Shown here in pieces: positions 20,442-30,847 of a stretch of 52,801 nucleotides of DNA. Both the position numbers and the translations under genes were made by a program. The stretch spans positions 1 through 52,801 of the forward strand of contig CACMAH010000010.1 in assembly GCA_902611605.1 (NCBI GenBank), written 5' to 3'. Each line of letters begins with the position of its first letter. The stretch's first letter is position 1. Source of the DNA: an uncultured Alphaproteobacteria bacterium (GTDB taxonomy: Bacteria; Pseudomonadota; Alphaproteobacteria; Rhodobacterales; Rhodobacteraceae). The notes under the pieces are model-generated. The model was not told the DNA's origin. It worked only from the letters and a program-made list of their open reading frames with translations, and made no database searches.

Positions 20442-21656
20442 ATGTTACAATTTTATTTTATTTTAAAAAATATTTTTTTTATTTTTGTATTTATTTTTAT
20501 TCAAAGTAATTACATATTTGCTGATAAACTTTTAGTAAATTGTGGGGGAGATTTTAACACATTTTTGAGAAATATAGGTAAAGTCGCTATAAATCAAGGA
20601 ATTGATAAAAATGATGTGTTTCTTGTTTTAAAAAACACTCAAAGGTTGAAAAAAGTGCTTTCTTTTGATAGAAAGCAAAGTACCTTTAGGTTAAGTTTTA
20701 CAGACTTTTCAAAAAAAGCAATTAATTCTTATCGATTAAAAAATGGTAAAAAAAATATCGAAAAATATAGAGATCTATTTTTAGTTGCAAAATCAAAATA
20801 TGGGATTCCCCCAGAAGTTATAACTGCTTTTTGGGCTATGGAAACAGATTTTGGTGCAGTTCAAGGTAATTTCCATACAATAAGCGCTCTAGCAACTCTA
20901 GCACATGATTGCAGAAGACCTGAAATGTTCCAACAAGAATATATTGCAGCCATTCATTTATTTTCGAACGGAGTTATTGATCTAAAAACAACTGGTGCAT
21001 GGGCTGGAGAGGTTGGTCAAGTTCAAATGTTGCCTTCTGATATTTTAAGATTTGGGTCAGATGGTAATAAGGATGGAATTATAGACCTTAAGAAAAGTCC
21101 AGAAGATTCAATATTTACCGCTGCAGCTCTTATTTCAGAACTAGGTTGGAAACCTAATCAACCTTGGATTGAAGAAGTTATAATTAATGATATTAACTTT
21201 CCTTGGCAAGAAGCTGGTTTTGGACGTAACCGAACAGTATTTTCATGGAAAAAACTTGGTATAATTTCAAGGAATAAAAAATTCATGGCATCAGATGACA
21301 CTATGGCAACACTTTTGTTACCACAAGGTCTAAAGGGTCCTAAGTTTTTAGCATATCCAAATTATGATATATATTTAAAATGGAACGATAGTTTTATATA
21401 TACTGTCACAGCAGCTCACCTTGCTTCTAGATTAGGCGGACAAAAAAAATTTTTAAGTAGTAAACCAGAAAAAATACTATCTGTTGAAGAGATGTTAAAA
21501 TTACAAAAAATATTACAATCAAAGGGTTATGATGTTGGAAAAGTTGATGGTATATTGGGTAGAAAAACTAGGCAAAGCGTTAGAAGTATCCAGATAAAGC
21601 TTGGGCTCCCTGCAGATAGTTGGCCAACAGCTGATCTTTTTAGCACCTTAAATTAG
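20442..21656 (+). CDS. mltB: Lytic murein transglycosylase (MltB family) with peptidoglycan-binding domain
   Basis: This exported enzyme cleaves the glycan strand of peptidoglycan, leaving 1,6-anhydro ends. A hydrophobic signal sequence covers about residues 1-27 (ends SNYIFA). The SLT-type domain has the catalytic Glu in TAFWAMETDFG near residue 135 and WAGEVGQVQMLPSD. The C-terminal 60 residues form a peptidoglycan-binding repeat (LQSKGYDVGKVDGILGRKTR). No lipobox cysteine was seen, so it is likely periplasmic. The 3' end overlaps the convergent Nudix gene by 17 bases. Confidence 0.9.
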   Translation: MLQFYFILKNIFFIFVFIFIQSNYIFADKLLVNCGGDFNTFLRNIGKVAINQGIDKNDVFLVLKNTQRLKKVLSFDRKQSTFRLSFTDFSKKAINSYRLKNGKKNIEKYRDLFLVAKSKYGIPPEVITAFWAMETDFGAVQGNFHTISALATLAHDCRRPEMFQQEYIAAIHLFSNGVIDLKTTGAWAGEVGQVQMLPSDILRFGSDGNKDGIIDLKKSPEDSIFTAAALISELGWKPNQPWIEEVIINDINFPWQEAGFGRNRTVFSWKKLGIISRNKKFMASDDTMATLLLPQGLKGPKFLAYPNYDIYLKWNDSFIYTVTAAHLASRLGGQKKFLSSKPEKILSVEEMLKLQKILQSKGYDVGKVDGILGRKTRQSVRSIQIKLGLPADSWPTADLFSTLN

Positions 21657-22089
21657 CCTTTAATCCAAAGTAATTTTTAACAAAAAAACGATCGCCAGGG
21701 CTTTCCAGTAAACACACTGCTTCTCTGGGCTTCATTAATACAGCTTTATGTCCTTTTTCCAAAGGAGATGTTAGATTATATAAACCTTTACATATATAAA
21801 TATGGCAAACTTTTTGAGCCCACTTACTATATTCTGGCATGTAAACAAATCTATGAAAAAAACCTAATCTTTTAACTGGTTGTATTTTCCACCCAGTTTC
21901 TTCAAATGTTTCTCTTACTAGGGCTGTAATATAATGTTCTCCTTCATCTATACCACCTCCTGGAAGTTGAATTTCTTCTTCATTTTGTTCAGTTAGTAAG
22001 ATATTGTTATTAACAATAATTATACCATAAATACCTGGTCTGTAGTGATACTTTATATCTTTTTTTACTGATTCACCTATTCTAAACAT
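21640..22089 (-). CDS. Nudix hydrolase
   Basis: The 149-residue protein has a complete Nudix box, GGIDEGEHYITALVRETFEETGW, which places the metal-binding glutamates in REtfEE. It hydrolyses some nucleoside-diphosphate-linked compound in the cytoplasm; the substrate cannot be read from sequence. The gene is divergent from hslO with a 67-base gap and overlaps the mltB end. Confidence 0.9.
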   Translation of the reverse strand: MFRIGESVKKDIKYHYRPGIYGIIIVNNNILLTEQNEEEIQLPGGGIDEGEHYITALVRETFEETGWKIQPVKRLGFFHRFVYMPEYSKWAQKVCHIYICKGLYNLTSPLEKGHKAVLMKPREAVCLLESPGDRFFVKNYFGLKANLRC

Positions 22090-22156
22090 TCATTTCACTT
22101 GTTTAATATTTATATAATTAATAACAGATACAAGAATATAATTTTTAAAAACTGTC

Positions 22157-23134
22157 ATGACTAATAACAAAAAAACAGAATACGATAAAGTTATGTCTTT
22201 TCAATTTGAAGATTTACCAATAAGGGGAAGAATCTGTCAAATGTCTAACTCTCTCAATAAGATTATATTCCAGCATAGCTATCCAGATGAAATATCAAAA
22301 GTATTAGGAGAAACTATGGTTTTAAATGTGTTAATGGCCAATTCCATTAAACTTAAACACAAGCTATCTCTTCAAGTTCATGGAAATAAAGATTTAAAAT
22401 TAATAGCATCGGATTATATAATTCCAAAAAAACCTGAAACTATTTCATTAATAAGAGGTTACGCCAAATTTAACAGAGAACTAAACTTTTATTCAAAAAA
22501 ATTTAAAGATCTTTTAGGCAATGGCTACTTTGCTACGATTCTTGATCAAGGTGATGGTAACTTACCCTATAAAGGAATTTCTAGCTTGAATGAAAATAGT
22601 CTTACAAATTCAGCTGAAGAATTTTTTAAAAACTCAGAACAATTAGATACGAAGTTTAATGTATTAATTAAAAAAACTTTGAACAAAAAAGAAAAGGTAA
22701 TTTTCAAAGGTATTGGTATAATGTTGCAAATTTTACCACAGGATAAAAAATCAAATGATACAAATAATGATAAATATAAAATTAATGAATTATCAAATTT
22801 AGCGAAAGAAAAAATTTTTAATAACATAGATGAATGGAATAAGATATCGTCTATTTTTGAAAACTATTTATGTTCAGAAAATAATAATTTAAAAAATACA
22901 TTTTCGGAATTGTTATTACAGTGTTTTAGAGAAAAAGATATTAGAGTTTTTGAAGAAAAAGAATTTGATTTTGGATGTGGGTGCAGCATAGAGAAAGTCA
23001 AGCAAACTATGTCAATATATTCAATGAAAGAAATTGAAGTAATGACTAATGATTTAGGTAAGGTAACAGCTGACTGTCAGTTTTGTGGGACTCAATACAT
23101 ATTAAGTCCATCTGAATTAGTAAGAAATATCTAA
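22157..23134 (+). CDS. hslO: Redox-regulated chaperone Hsp33
   Basis: Hsp33 is a holdase activated when its zinc-bound cysteines are oxidised. The 325-residue protein has the N-terminal domain segment FQFEDLPIRGRICQMS and the C-terminal zinc motif: CGCSIEKV (CxC) and CQFCGTQY (CxxC). All four cysteines are present, so redox sensing should be intact. It is followed after 21 bases by the CoA-pyrophosphatase Nudix gene. Confidence 0.94.
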   Translation: MTNNKKTEYDKVMSFQFEDLPIRGRICQMSNSLNKIIFQHSYPDEISKVLGETMVLNVLMANSIKLKHKLSLQVHGNKDLKLIASDYIIPKKPETISLIRGYAKFNRELNFYSKKFKDLLGNGYFATILDQGDGNLPYKGISSLNENSLTNSAEEFFKNSEQLDTKFNVLIKKTLNKKEKVIFKGIGIMLQILPQDKKSNDTNNDKYKINELSNLAKEKIFNNIDEWNKISSIFENYLCSENNNLKNTFSELLLQCFREKDIRVFEEKEFDFGCGCSIEKVKQTMSIYSMKEIEVMTNDLGKVTADCQFCGTQYILSPSELVRNI

Positions 23135-23155
23135 TTAATATATTAAGGTTATCAT

Positions 23156-23791
23156 TTGAAAAATATTTCAATTTTAAAGAAAATCAAACGTTGTCTTAGA
23201 AAAACAAACCATGATAAAAAATTTAATTTTAAAAAAATTAAATTTACTACAGATTTGAATTGTTTGTATATAGATCAACTCAGATACGAACATCAATACT
23301 ATAAAAAGGCGTCAGTTTTTTTTCTCTTACAAGAATTTGAGCAAAAATTATATGTTGTTTTTACCAAAAGGTCAAAAAACCTATCTTCCCATCCAGGTCA
23401 GATATCTTTTCCTGGTGGAAGAGTAGACAAAAAAGATAACTCTATACTACATGCTGCATTTAGAGAGGTGGAAGAAGAGATAGGTGTTAAAAAAGATAGC
23501 ATAAAAACTCTTGGCTTATTACCTCCTCATGAAACTATAAGTCAGTTTATAATCTATCCATTTGTTGGATTTATCAAAAAACCTATTAAATTTTTTATAA
23601 ATAAAAATGAGGTCGAAGAATTATTTTTAGTTCCATTAGACTTTTTTCTAGACACTAAAAGTATGCGATATCATAAATTTATCTCAAGTTACGAAGATAG
23701 AGGTTATTTTGCTGTACCCTATGGACCCTATTATATCTGGGGAGCAACTGCTAGAATTATAAAAAGCTTTGTTGAAAATTATCAGAATTAA
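23156..23791 (+). CDS. Nudix hydrolase, CoA pyrophosphatase type
   Basis: The 211-residue protein carries the segment SSHPGQISFPGGRVD just ahead of the Nudix box (GGRVDKKDNSILHAAFREVEEEIG), the pattern typical of the NudL/CoA-diphosphatase branch, which cleaves CoA to phosphopantetheine and 3',5'-ADP. LLPPHETISQF and YPFVGF are further family features. Start is TTG at 23156. It precedes the CCA/poly(A) polymerase gene, a pairing common in alphaproteobacteria. Confidence 0.88.
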   Translation: MKNISILKKIKRCLRKTNHDKKFNFKKIKFTTDLNCLYIDQLRYEHQYYKKASVFFLLQEFEQKLYVVFTKRSKNLSSHPGQISFPGGRVDKKDNSILHAAFREVEEEIGVKKDSIKTLGLLPPHETISQFIIYPFVGFIKKPIKFFINKNEVEELFLVPLDFFLDTKSMRYHKFISSYEDRGYFAVPYGPYYIWGATARIIKSFVENYQN

Positions 23792-23795
23792 AAAG

Positions 23796-25070
23796 ATGAA
23801 ATCATATCTAAAGATTAACAAATTCAAAGCCCCTTTTGATATTTCTTGGTTGTTTAAAAAAGATATTTTAAAAATAACAAAAATCTTAACTTCAAAAGGT
23901 GCAGACGTATATGTAGTAGGAGGAAGTGTTAGAAACTCATATTGGCAAGAAGAATTTGATAATATAGATCTTTCAATAAGTATAAGTCCAAACGAAGTTA
24001 AAGAATTATTTAAGAACATTAAATGCACAATAATTGAGACTGGAATTGAGTACGGAACCTTATCAGTAGTATACAACAAAAAATTATTTGAGATTACAAG
24101 TTTTAGAAAAGATATTAAAACCTTTGGAAGAAAAGCTATCGTTAAATATACAAGTAGTATAGAGGATGATGCTAGGAGAAGAGATTTTACTTTTAATGCT
24201 ATCTATTTAAATATGAAGGGTGAAATATTAGACCCTTTGGGTAATTTTTCTGATTTGGTAAATGGGAAAGTAAGATTTGTAGGTCAACCAAAAAAAAGAA
24301 TTGAAGAAGATCATCTCAGAATTCTAAGGTTTTTTCGTTTTATAAGTAAATACCCTTCCCAAAATAGAAGTATAAATTTGAAAACCCTAGCAGCGATTAA
24401 GCAAAGTAAGTATTTATTAAAAAAACTAAGCAAAGACAGAATATGGAAGGAGTTTAAACTTATACTGTCTAGTGACGGAGTTTGCTTAGCACTAAGGTTT
24501 ATGAAAGAAACAGGGGTATTAAATATTTTGTTTACAAACAAAGCCTTGAAAAATATTGAAAATCTTGTTGAGCTAGAAAAAAAAATTATTTCAGAATTTT
24601 TAGGTAAACACTACTTCAATACTTTTGAACTTAAAGATCCTATATTGAGGTTGAGCATATTATTAGATCCTAAAGAAAAATATTTAGAAAGAGTACTTAG
24701 TTTAAAAAAAAATGAAATTAAGAAGTTAAACTTTTATAACAAATTTGACGTATTTCCAAAAAATTTTAAATCACTTGGTTTTAATTATGGTTTAGAAAAA
24801 GGATTAAGTTTATTATTATTATATATAGCAAAGAAAAAAAACTTCGATATTTATATAAAATCAAAAAAATTTGAAATAGAATTTCAATTGAATTGCAAAG
24901 ATATTATAGAAGGTGCAAAAGCTGTTAAAAAATTTCCTATTACTGGTATTGATTTACTGCAAAGAGGTTATTCAGGTAAAAAACTAGGAGAAATTCTAGA
25001 GAAATTAAAAAAAGTTTGGATAAACTCAGAATTCAAATTAAATAAAAAACAATTGCTTTCAAAATCTTAA
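23796..25070 (+). CDS. CCA tRNA nucleotidyltransferase / poly(A) polymerase family protein
   Basis: The protein belongs to the class II nucleotidyltransferases that add CCA to tRNA 3' ends or poly(A) to RNA. The motif VYVVGGSVRNSYW with IDLSIS supplies the metal-binding region (the usual DxD reads DNIDLS), and EDDARRRDFTFNAIYLN and RIEEDHLRILRFFRF follow. I chose the ATG at 23796 (424 residues) over an upstream TTG at 23769, because it avoids overlap with the Nudix gene and has AAAAAG before it. The genome encodes CCA on its tRNA-Lys gene, so the role may be repair. Confidence 0.88.
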   Translation: MKSYLKINKFKAPFDISWLFKKDILKITKILTSKGADVYVVGGSVRNSYWQEEFDNIDLSISISPNEVKELFKNIKCTIIETGIEYGTLSVVYNKKLFEITSFRKDIKTFGRKAIVKYTSSIEDDARRRDFTFNAIYLNMKGEILDPLGNFSDLVNGKVRFVGQPKKRIEEDHLRILRFFRFISKYPSQNRSINLKTLAAIKQSKYLLKKLSKDRIWKEFKLILSSDGVCLALRFMKETGVLNILFTNKALKNIENLVELEKKIISEFLGKHYFNTFELKDPILRLSILLDPKEKYLERVLSLKKNEIKKLNFYNKFDVFPKNFKSLGFNYGLEKGLSLLLLYIAKKKNFDIYIKSKKFEIEFQLNCKDIIEGAKAVKKFPITGIDLLQRGYSGKKLGEILEKLKKVWINSEFKLNKKQLLSKS

Positions 25071-25072
25071 GA

Positions 25073-25975
25073 CTATGGCCATTTTGCTATAGGTGGCATA
25101 CTCATTAACACTGCCTCAGGATTGTGACCTGTTTGCAGGCCAAATTGTGTTCCTCTATCATATACAAGATTAAATTCAGCATATCTTCCTCTTTTTATAA
25201 GTTGCCATTCGCGTTCTTCTGGAGACCAAGTTTTTTTCATATGACTTTTAGTAATTTTAGAAAATGCTTCAAGAAAAGCCTTCCCTACATTTTTAACAAA
25301 ATTAAAATCATTTTCCCAATTTTCAGTATTTAAATCATCAAAAAAAATACCACCTACGCCTCTAGCTTCATTCCAATGCTTTATCATAAAGTATTCATCT
25401 GCCCATTTTTTAAATTTGGGATAATAATCTTTATCAGCTATATCGCACACTTTTTTTAGTTCATTATGAAAGTATCTAGTATCTTCTTCATTTTCCACCA
25501 TCGGATTTAAGTCTGAGCCACCTCCAAACCAACTCAAACTTTTAGTCCAAAACATTCGTGTATTCATATGGACTGCAGGAGTTTTTGGTGATTGCATATG
25601 TGCAACTAGGCTTATTCCAGAAGCCCAAAACTGAGGATCCTCTTTAAGACCAGGAATGTTATGTCTGGATGATAAACTTTTCTGGGCTAAAGGTTCTAAA
25701 GTACCATACACTGTTGAGATATTAACACCAACCTTTTCAAATACTCGACCATCTCTCATCACAGACATAATACCACCTCCGCCATCTTCGCCATTTTTAC
25801 TTTTTCTAAAAGTTTGCTTTCTTTTGAATTTTCCTGGAGGTTTTTTACAAAGCTCATTTGAATTTTGTAGCATTTCAATTTTTTCAAATTCTTCACATAT
25901 AATATTTCTTAATTCCTCAAACCATTCTTTTACAACCTTCTTTTCGTCGTCCCCTACAGTTAAATTTTTTTCCAT
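25073..25975 (-). CDS. hemF: Oxygen-dependent coproporphyrinogen III oxidase
   Basis: HemF converts coproporphyrinogen III to protoporphyrinogen IX using O2. The 300-residue protein has GGGGIMSVMRDGRVFEKVGVN, the active-site WFGGGSDLNP, GIFFDDL and the C-terminal EFNLVYDRGTQFGLQTG. Its presence indicates aerobic haem synthesis, matching the bc1 genes nearby and hemH at 12.3 kb. It abuts the end of the CCA/poly(A) polymerase gene. Confidence 0.97.
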   Translation of the reverse strand: MEKNLTVGDDEKKVVKEWFEELRNIICEEFEKIEMLQNSNELCKKPPGKFKRKQTFRKSKNGEDGGGGIMSVMRDGRVFEKVGVNISTVYGTLEPLAQKSLSSRHNIPGLKEDPQFWASGISLVAHMQSPKTPAVHMNTRMFWTKSLSWFGGGSDLNPMVENEEDTRYFHNELKKVCDIADKDYYPKFKKWADEYFMIKHWNEARGVGGIFFDDLNTENWENDFNFVKNVGKAFLEAFSKITKSHMKKTWSPEEREWQLIKRGRYAEFNLVYDRGTQFGLQTGHNPEAVLMSMPPIAKWP

Positions 25976-26065
25976 GCTGATGTCCTTTGAAAAATATTAA
26001 CTTTTAATTTTATATTCATAATAGTACTTAACTTTTTATTCATTCAAAAGAAATAACTTAATTTT

Positions 26066-26827
26066 ATGAACAAAATAAATTTAAAAAGTACTGACAAAAG
26101 TTCTAGGTTAGATTCAATGGTTTTTAATTTGGGTTTATCAGAAAGTAGAGCAAAAGCTAGCGATCTTATAAAAGAAGGAAAGGTATTAGTTAATTCTAAA
26201 ACTATTTCAAAACCTTCTTATTTAGTAAAAGTTGGTGATGAAATTGTAATTGAAGAGAATTCAAAGCAATGGGTAAGTCGTGGTGCTATAAAATTATTAT
26301 TTGCAATAAATAGTTTTAAATTAGATGTGGTAGAAAAGGTTGTATATGATATAGGAGCGTCTACTGGAGGATTTACTCAGGTTTGCTTAGAAAAAGGTGC
26401 TAAATTAGTTTGTTCAATTGATGTAGGAACTGATCAATTACATGAAAAATTAAAAAACGATAAAAGAGTTTTTGACATTTCTTCAACAGATATAAGAGCA
26501 ATACGCAATCTAAATATACCCACTCCAGATTTGTTGGTAGTGGATTTATCTTTTATATCATTAACGGTAGCGTTACCAATAATAATGTTAACAGTGCCCT
26601 CTAAAACAAAAATGATTTGCTTAATTAAACCACAATTTGAATTATCTAAAAAAAGTTTAAATAAAAATGGTGTTGTAAAAAAAGATGAGTATATTGAAGA
26701 AGTGATTAATAAAATTAAGGATTTTATGAAAGCAATTAAATGGCAAGTGATTGGAATAAAGAATAGCCCAATACGGGGAAGATCAGGAAATAAGGAATTT
26801 TTACTATATGCTAGTAAGGGAAAATAA
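26066..26827 (+). CDS. tlyA: TlyA family rRNA 2'-O-methyltransferase
   Basis: TlyA proteins methylate ribose 2'-O positions of 16S and 23S rRNA. The 253-residue protein has an N-terminal S4 RNA-binding domain (RLDSMVFNLGLSESRAKASDLI) and an FtsJ-type methyltransferase domain (SRGAIKLL, then VVYDIGASTGGFTQVCLEKGA). The KPQFEL motif near residue 190 and the C-terminal SPIRGRSGNKEFL are family features. In other alphaproteobacteria tlyA often follows dxs; not here. Confidence 0.92.
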   Translation: MNKINLKSTDKSSRLDSMVFNLGLSESRAKASDLIKEGKVLVNSKTISKPSYLVKVGDEIVIEENSKQWVSRGAIKLLFAINSFKLDVVEKVVYDIGASTGGFTQVCLEKGAKLVCSIDVGTDQLHEKLKNDKRVFDISSTDIRAIRNLNIPTPDLLVVDLSFISLTVALPIIMLTVPSKTKMICLIKPQFELSKKSLNKNGVVKKDEYIEEVINKIKDFMKAIKWQVIGIKNSPIRGRSGNKEFLLYASKGK

Positions 26828-26828
26828 T

Positions 26829-27929
26829 TTAACCTATTTGTCCTCTATTTATTAAATATTGATCTAATAAGACGCAAGCAAGCATTGCCTCACCCACTGG
26901 TACAGCTCTAATACCTACACAAGGATCGTGTCTTCCAGTAGTTTGAATTTGTACATTATTATATTTTTCATCAATAGTATTTTTTGGTTTAAGAATAGAA
27001 GAAGTTGGTTTTACTGCAAATCTAGTTATTATATCTTGCCCAGTAGAAATACCTCCTAAAATTCCTCCTGATTTATTTGATTTGTAAATAGTATTTTTTT
27101 TACTGTTAGATCTAATTTCATCAGCATTTTCATCTCCAGTAAGAGTTGCAGCGTTCATACCTTCTCCAATTTCAACTCCTTTTACCGCATTAATTGACAT
27201 CATAGCCGAAGCAATCTGAGTATCTAATTTATTATAAATTGGAGCTCCAATACCAGCCGGAAGATTTTTTGCAATTACTTCTATTATTGCACCAATAGAG
27301 TTACCATCCTTACGTATTTTGTTTAAATATAATGACCATTCTTCAACTATTTCTTTGTCAGGGCACCAGAATGGATTTTTAGAAATTTGTCTTTTATCAA
27401 AATGATTCCAATTAATTTTTTTATTTCCTATCTGTACTAAATAACCTAGGATTTCTAATCTAGGTAAAATTTTTTTTAATGCAATCTTAGCCACAGCTCC
27501 AGCTGCTACTCTTGCAGCAGTTTCTCTTGCAGACGATCTTCCACCACCTCTATAATCTCTAATTCCATATTTTTGGAAATAAGTTATATCTGCATGGCCT
27601 GGTCTGAAAGAAGTAGAAATTTTTGAATAATCTTTTGACCTTTGATCTAAATTTTTTATCATTAACTGAATTGGAGTACCTGTAGTTTTCCCTTCAAAAA
27701 CTCCTGATAAGATTTCTACGGTGTCGGGTTCTTTTCTTTGAGTAGTGAACCTACTTTGTCCGGGTTTTCTTTTATCTAAAAATTTTTGTATTTTTGTTTC
27801 AGTTAAATCAACTTTTGGAGGACAACCATCAATAGTAACACCAATTGCTTTTCCATGACTTTCTCCCCATGTGGTAAAACGATAAAGATGACCAAAGCTA
27901 TTCATAGACACAGGATTTACTCTCTTCAA
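26829..27929 (-). CDS. aroC: Chorismate synthase
   Basis: AroC eliminates phosphate from EPSP to form chorismate, using reduced FMN. The 366-residue protein has all three family signatures: [21 protein letters not shown] at the start, [20 protein letters not shown] in the middle and [20 protein letters not shown] near the end. Length is normal. It ends one base from the convergent tlyA end. Confidence 0.98.
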   Translation of the reverse strand: MKRVNPVSMNSFGHLYRFTTWGESHGKAIGVTIDGCPPKVDLTETKIQKFLDKRKPGQSRFTTQRKEPDTVEILSGVFEGKTTGTPIQLMIKNLDQRSKDYSKISTSFRPGHADITYFQKYGIRDYRGGGRSSARETAARVAAGAVAKIALKKILPRLEILGYLVQIGNKKINWNHFDKRQISKNPFWCPDKEIVEEWSLYLNKIRKDGNSIGAIIEVIAKNLPAGIGAPIYNKLDTQIASAMMSINAVKGVEIGEGMNAATLTGDENADEIRSNSKKNTIYKSNKSGGILGGISTGQDIITRFAVKPTSSILKPKNTIDEKYNNVQIQTTGRHDPCVGIRAVPVGEAMLACVLLDQYLINRGQIG

Positions 27930-27988
27930 TATAATAGAGGCATTAAATAATCATAATATTATAGTTACTATTACAGCAATAAAAAAAA

Positions 27989-28777
27989 CTAAACTTGTTT
28001 TCTTTTTACATTTGCCCAAATTTTCTTATTTGTAAAATATAATAATAAAGCTAGTACAATTAAGTATGATGCTGCTGTAAATCCAAATTCTTTTCTAGCA
28101 TTTAACTTTGGTTCAGCAGCCCACATTAAAAAGGCGGCAACATCTTTTGCTTGTTGTTCAATTGTAGCTTCAGTGCCGTCAATGTATTCTACATCATCAC
28201 CCCACAAAGGCTGAGCCATTCCAATCCATTTGCCTGGATAATATTTATTTTCATATAAAGTTACACCAGCTTGCTCTTTTTCCTCACCAGTAAAACCTGC
28301 TAACAAATTTACAATGTACTCTGGTCCACCCATCCCTTTTATTAACTGATTAATACCAGTTCCATAAGGACCATGAAATCCAGCCCTTGCTTTAGCAATA
28401 AGACTTAAATCGGGCGCGTTTTCTACACCTGAAACTGGGAATTTGTCTGAAGGCTTTCCATCTCTATAATCATCCGTTTCAGAATCGTAAATTTCATACT
28501 GCGCTGCATAAGCTTTTACTTGTTTTGGTTCTAATTCAGGTCCACCAGGGTCTCCTAATGTTCTAAAAGCAACTTGTTTCATTCCGTGGCAACCGGCGCA
28601 TACTTCAGTATAAACTTGAAGACCTCTTTGTAGTTGATTTCTATCATAAGTACCAAAGGGTCCTTCAAAAGAAAATTCAAAATCCTTTATTTTTTCTGCT
28701 TCACCAGCAGAGTAGGATGGGTTAGCAAAAATGAAAAAGCAACAGCATACTAAAAAAGTAGAAATAAATTTATTCAT
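27989..28777 (-). CDS. petC: Cytochrome c1 of the ubiquinol-cytochrome c reductase
   Basis: Cytochrome c1 carries electrons from the Rieske centre to soluble cytochrome c. From the ATG at 28777 the product has 262 residues; that start directly precedes a standard signal peptide (cleavage after NPSYSA), whereas the upstream ATG at 28807 adds a charged leader. The haem c motif is CAGCH, the axial-Met segment lies around [13 protein letters not shown], and a C-terminal membrane anchor ([12 protein letters not shown]) is present. It is the last gene of the petABC operon. Confidence 0.96.
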   Translation of the reverse strand: MNKFISTFLVCCCFFIFANPSYSAGEAEKIKDFEFSFEGPFGTYDRNQLQRGLQVYTEVCAGCHGMKQVAFRTLGDPGGPELEPKQVKAYAAQYEIYDSETDDYRDGKPSDKFPVSGVENAPDLSLIAKARAGFHGPYGTGINQLIKGMGGPEYIVNLLAGFTGEEKEQAGVTLYENKYYPGKWIGMAQPLWGDDVEYIDGTEATIEQQAKDVAAFLMWAAEPKLNARKEFGFTAASYLIVLALLLYFTNKKIWANVKRKQV

Positions 28778-28810
28778 AATGTGTTTCTTCTTTAAAAAAT
28801 AAATCATAAA

Positions 28811-30163
28811 TTACTCCGCAGGAACTGAACTACCATCAATATTAGGAGATTGAGAAGGTTTCTTTTTTTTAGCTAATTCTACAGCTTCTTCAATAGTTTC
28901 TGGCTGTTTATCTGGTGTTTCTATAATCCCTAATATTGGTAATACAATTAAAAAATACGCAAACCAGTATGCAGAGCCTATCAAAGCGATAGTTGCGTAG
29001 GGTTCTTCGGCAGGCATTGCACCGCACCACATCAAAACTATAAAATCAATTACTAAAATAGCAAACCACCATTTGAATTGAGGTCTGTATCTTCCAGACC
29101 TTACTGAAGAAGTATCTAGCCATGGTGCAAGAGCCATCACAACAATTGCTCCAAACATTGCAATTACACCAAAAAGCTTAGCAGTAACTATTCCCCCAGT
29201 TATAAAAGTAGCAAATTGTACAACCCAAACGTCTGCTGTAAAAGCTCTTAAAATAGCATAAAAGGGTAACAAGTACCATTCGGGAACAATGTGGGCGGGT
29301 GTCACCAGTGCATTTGCTTCAATATAATTATCAGGATGACCAAGATAATTTGGCATAAAAGCTACAACTGAAACAAAAGCTATTAAGATTAGAACTAATG
29401 CAAACATGTCTTTTATTACATAGTATGGCCAAAAAGGAACAGTATCCTTTTCTGCATCTTCTTTTGAGGTTCTTCTTACTTCAACACCTGTTGGATTATT
29501 GTTACCAGTTGTGTGAAATGCCCATATGTGTAAGACAACTAATCCTAATATTACAAAAGGTAACAAGTAATGAAGACTAAAGAATCTATTTAATGTTGCG
29601 TTATCTACTGCTGGTCCACCTAATAGCCAAGTTTGAAATGGTTCTCCAATAACCGGAATTGCTCCAAAGAGACTAGTAATTACAGTTGCTCCCCAAAATG
29701 ACATTTGGCCCCAAGGTAAGACATATCCTAAAAAAACTGTAGCCATCATTGCCACGTATATGAGCATCCCTAGAATCCAAGTAATTTCACGTGGTTCTTT
29801 GTATGACCCATAATACAACCCTCTAAAGATATGCATATATACTGCTATGAAAAATAAAGATGCACCATTGGCATGAATATATCTAATTGCCCATCCAGCA
29901 TTTACATTTCTCATGATATGTTCAACACTGTTGAATGCATTATCAACATGTGGTGTGTAATGCATTACTAAAACTATTCCAGTAATAATTTGTAAAACAA
30001 GACAAAAAGTTAGAACAACACCCCAAATCCACATCCAATTCAGATTTTTTGGAGTAGGGATCATTAATGTGTCATACATCAACCCAAAAATTGGTAGTCT
30101 TTTGTGCATCCATGTCTGAAATCCTGGCTTTGGTTTATAATGATCGTGAGGAATACCACTCAT
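28811..30163 (-). CDS. petB: Cytochrome b of the ubiquinol-cytochrome c reductase
   Basis: Cytochrome b contains both quinone sites and haems bL and bH. The 450-residue protein has eight or so membrane helices. Haem-ligand helices are seen at [16 protein letters not shown] and [20 protein letters not shown], and the Qo motif is [14 protein letters not shown]. The Lys/Pro-rich soluble C-terminal tail ([13 protein letters not shown]) is longer than the usual core. It lies between petA and petC with gaps of 12 and 33 bases. Confidence 0.98.
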   Translation of the reverse strand: MSGIPHDHYKPKPGFQTWMHKRLPIFGLMYDTLMIPTPKNLNWMWIWGVVLTFCLVLQIITGIVLVMHYTPHVDNAFNSVEHIMRNVNAGWAIRYIHANGASLFFIAVYMHIFRGLYYGSYKEPREITWILGMLIYVAMMATVFLGYVLPWGQMSFWGATVITSLFGAIPVIGEPFQTWLLGGPAVDNATLNRFFSLHYLLPFVILGLVVLHIWAFHTTGNNNPTGVEVRRTSKEDAEKDTVPFWPYYVIKDMFALVLILIAFVSVVAFMPNYLGHPDNYIEANALVTPAHIVPEWYLLPFYAILRAFTADVWVVQFATFITGGIVTAKLFGVIAMFGAIVVMALAPWLDTSSVRSGRYRPQFKWWFAILVIDFIVLMWCGAMPAEEPYATIALIGSAYWFAYFLIVLPILGIIETPDKQPETIEEAVELAKKKKPSQSPNIDGSSVPAE

Positions 30164-30175
30164 AATTTTTTCCTT

Positions 30176-30733
30176 TTAACCGAGTTTAATTATCAAATCT
30201 TCAATAAATTTTGCTGTAGGTACGGGCAAGTTCTTTGGTGCCGGTCCCTTCCTAATTCTACCAGCAGTATCATAATGAGAACCATGGCAAGGACAAAACC
30301 AACCATTGTAATCTCCAGCCTCTGATAAAGGTACACATCCAAGATGTGTGCAAACACCAACCATTACAAGCCACTCGCCTGATTCATCTAAGGTTCTGTT
30401 TATATCATTAGCATCAGTGTCTGGTTTATTCTCATTAAAAGATGAAGGGTCAGGTAAAGTTGATATATCTACACTCCTTGCTTCATCAATTTCTTCTTGT
30501 GTCCTTCTTCTTATGAAAACAGGCTTACCAAGCCATTTCACAGTTATTTGAGATCCAGGTTCTACATCGGCTACATCAACTTCTATGGATGACAGAGCTT
30601 GGACATCTGCTGAGGGATTCATTTGATCAATTAATGGCCATATAGCTGCTGCCCCAGTAACAGCACCAGCTGCAGCTGTAGCTACATAAATGAAATCTCT
30701 TCTGGATGGTTCTTTTGTATTAGAATCAGACAC
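30176..30733 (-). CDS. petA: Rieske iron-sulfur protein of the bc1 complex
   Basis: The 185-residue Rieske subunit has the two cluster-binding loops CTHLGC and CPCHGSHYD, and [10 protein letters not shown] at the end. The N-terminus carries a twin-arginine motif, [12 protein letters not shown], which also acts as the membrane anchor. The start is GTG at 30733, fixed by the strong Shine-Dalgarno AAGGAG eight bases or so upstream. It is the first gene of petABC. Confidence 0.97.
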   Translation of the reverse strand: MSDSNTKEPSRRDFIYVATAAAGAVTGAAAIWPLIDQMNPSADVQALSSIEVDVADVEPGSQITVKWLGKPVFIRRRTQEEIDEARSVDISTLPDPSSFNENKPDTDANDINRTLDESGEWLVMVGVCTHLGCVPLSEAGDYNGWFCPCHGSHYDTAGRIRKGPAPKNLPVPTAKFIEDLIIKLG

Positions 30734-30784
30734 TATCTTCTCCTTAAAAAATACATAATAATAAAAAATATATCTTCAACTGTT

Positions 30785-30813
30785 TTGAATTCATATATAT
30801 CTTTAAATCTAAT
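30785..30813 (+). promoter_or_regulatory. Probable sigma-70-type promoter for trmL
   Basis: TTGAAT (30785-30790) and TCTAAT (30808-30813) are separated by 17 bases in the divergent spacer between petA and trmL. Both boxes are one or two bases from consensus. The trmL ATG lies 34 bases beyond the -10. Confidence 0.42.
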
Positions 30814-30847
30814 TAGTCTAGCAGACTTTCGGACGCAGGTTTATTGA